Origin: Acidobacteriota bacterium
GTDB lineage: Bacteria > Actinomycetota > Acidimicrobiia > Acidimicrobiales > Microtrichaceae
Direction of reading: 5' to 3'
Length of the DNA: 49,096 bases
Assembly (NCBI GenBank): GCA_003577145.1
Contig: QEUP01000034.1
Location: 1-49,096 of the forward strand
Shown here: piece after piece, positions 48,801-49,096 of the stretch
Layout of the letters: every line of letters starts with the position of its first letter
Position numbering within the stretch: the first letter of the stretch is position 1
Notes under the pieces: model-generated
Seen by the model: only the letters and a program-made list of their open reading frames with translations
Databases searched by the model: none
Told to the model about the DNA's origin: nothing
Made by a program: the position numbers and the translations under genes

Positions 48801-49096
48801 GGGCTGCGCCATCGGGTTCTCCGACCTCGGGTTCTCGGTGTCGTGCTCAGGCGGCGCGGCTCGGCCGCCGTGGTGCTCGCCGGGCTGCCCGGGCTCGGGG
48901 CCACGTTCGGGGCCGGGGTCGGGGCCGGGTTCGGGTCGGGTTTCGGTGTGGCTGTGGGTTTCGGTGTGGCTGTGGGTTTCGGGGCCGGGGTCGGGCGGGG
49001 TTTCGGGGTCGGTGTGGAGGTGGATGCGGAAGCGCTGGCGTAGGTGGGGGGCAAGTGGTGGGGGGCCGAGGCGGATGCTGCGGTGGTCGGGGCGGA
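48785..49096 (-). CDS. C-terminal part of a Pro/Thr/Ala-rich protein cut by the right edge (doubtful)
   Basis: An open frame enters from the right window edge and stops at 48785. It is dominated by Thr-Pro-Lys-Pro/Ala-Pro repeats (for example TPKPTATPKPTATPKP) from a tandem GC-rich tract at about 48895-49020. Such sequences occur as extracellular linkers in lipoproteins and wall proteins, but also arise by chance in repetitive GC-rich DNA. The last 25 residues are basic and look random. The segment 48657-48784 between this stop and the antiporter start shows no gene. Confidence 0.3.
   Translation of the reverse strand, partial: SAPTTAASASAPHHLPPTYASASASTSTPTPKPRPTPAPKPTATPKPTATPKPDPNPAPTPAPNVAPSPGSPASTTAAEPRRLSTTPRTRGRRTRWRSPRYLR
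48801..48821. repeat. Second copy of the dispersed GC-rich intergenic repeat
   Basis: 19 of 21 bases match 15571-15591. The copies lie in unrelated intergenic gaps, 33 kb apart. Confidence 0.45.

Noticed and set aside
1-49096. tRNA, rRNA or tmRNA genes
   Set aside because: No cloverleaf-like segment with GTTCRANNC and matching acceptor arms was seen by eye. A tRNAscan or Rfam run would be decisive.

Overview
This is a GC-rich chromosomal segment. Its gene content points to a free-living actinobacterium, most likely Acidimicrobiia-like: TetR regulators, acyl-CoA metabolism, class E sortase, DUF5317, lipoproteins with Thr/Ser-rich linkers, and several starts that look leaderless with a TANNNT box 6-8 bases upstream. 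That placement is an inference from gene families; no rRNA or tRNA gene is visible. No phage, CRISPR array or complete insertion sequence was seen.

Left part (1-15 kb). After a gene fragment at the left edge come a small zinc-ribbon membrane protein, a large cyclase-like/AAA signalling protein and an unknown small protein. The main feature is a leftward run (12860 to 4410): amidohydrolase, ferritin-like diiron protein, small SCP2-like protein, second amidohydrolase, and hydantoinase/oxoprolinase subunits HyuB and HyuA. It looks like a catabolic module with two promoters, each covered by a perfect inverted repeat. A PAS-PAS-PAS-GGDEF diguanylate cyclase and a TetR regulator follow.

Middle (15-30 kb). 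A GT4-type glycosyltransferase and a small membrane protein diverge from a GH63-like glucosylglycerate/mannosylglycerate hydrolase. Next come acyl-CoA genes (two crotonases, a carboxyltransferase, a tiny biotin carrier), a metallo-hydrolase and a TetR gene sharing a 20-bp palindrome, then envelope genes (two lipoproteins, a membrane protein with a duplicated Pro-rich tail, a class E sortase, a secreted beta-helix protein).

Right part (30-49 kb). A patch of lower GC (30.7-33 kb) carries a secreted EEP-family nuclease-like protein and a beta-propeller lipoprotein, next to an rsgA remnant. It is followed by a compact cytochrome c maturation (System I) operon, ccmA to ccmI, in which nearly every start overlaps the preceding stop. 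Then come an AtuA-family gene, a propeller lipoprotein, an AmmeMemoRadiSam pair (a Memo-AMMECR1 fusion coupled to its radical SAM enzyme), a separate AtuA C-terminal-domain gene, an intergenic segment that looks like a repressor-controlled structured RNA with a strong terminator, and a CPA1-type cation/proton antiporter.

The best candidates for undescribed biology are the amidohydrolase/diiron/hydantoinase module with its operators, the AmmeMemoRadiSam fusion flanked by the two AtuA pieces, the structured intergenic transcript at 46.66-46.88 kb, and the dispersed hairpin repeat array at 40.84-41.03 kb.
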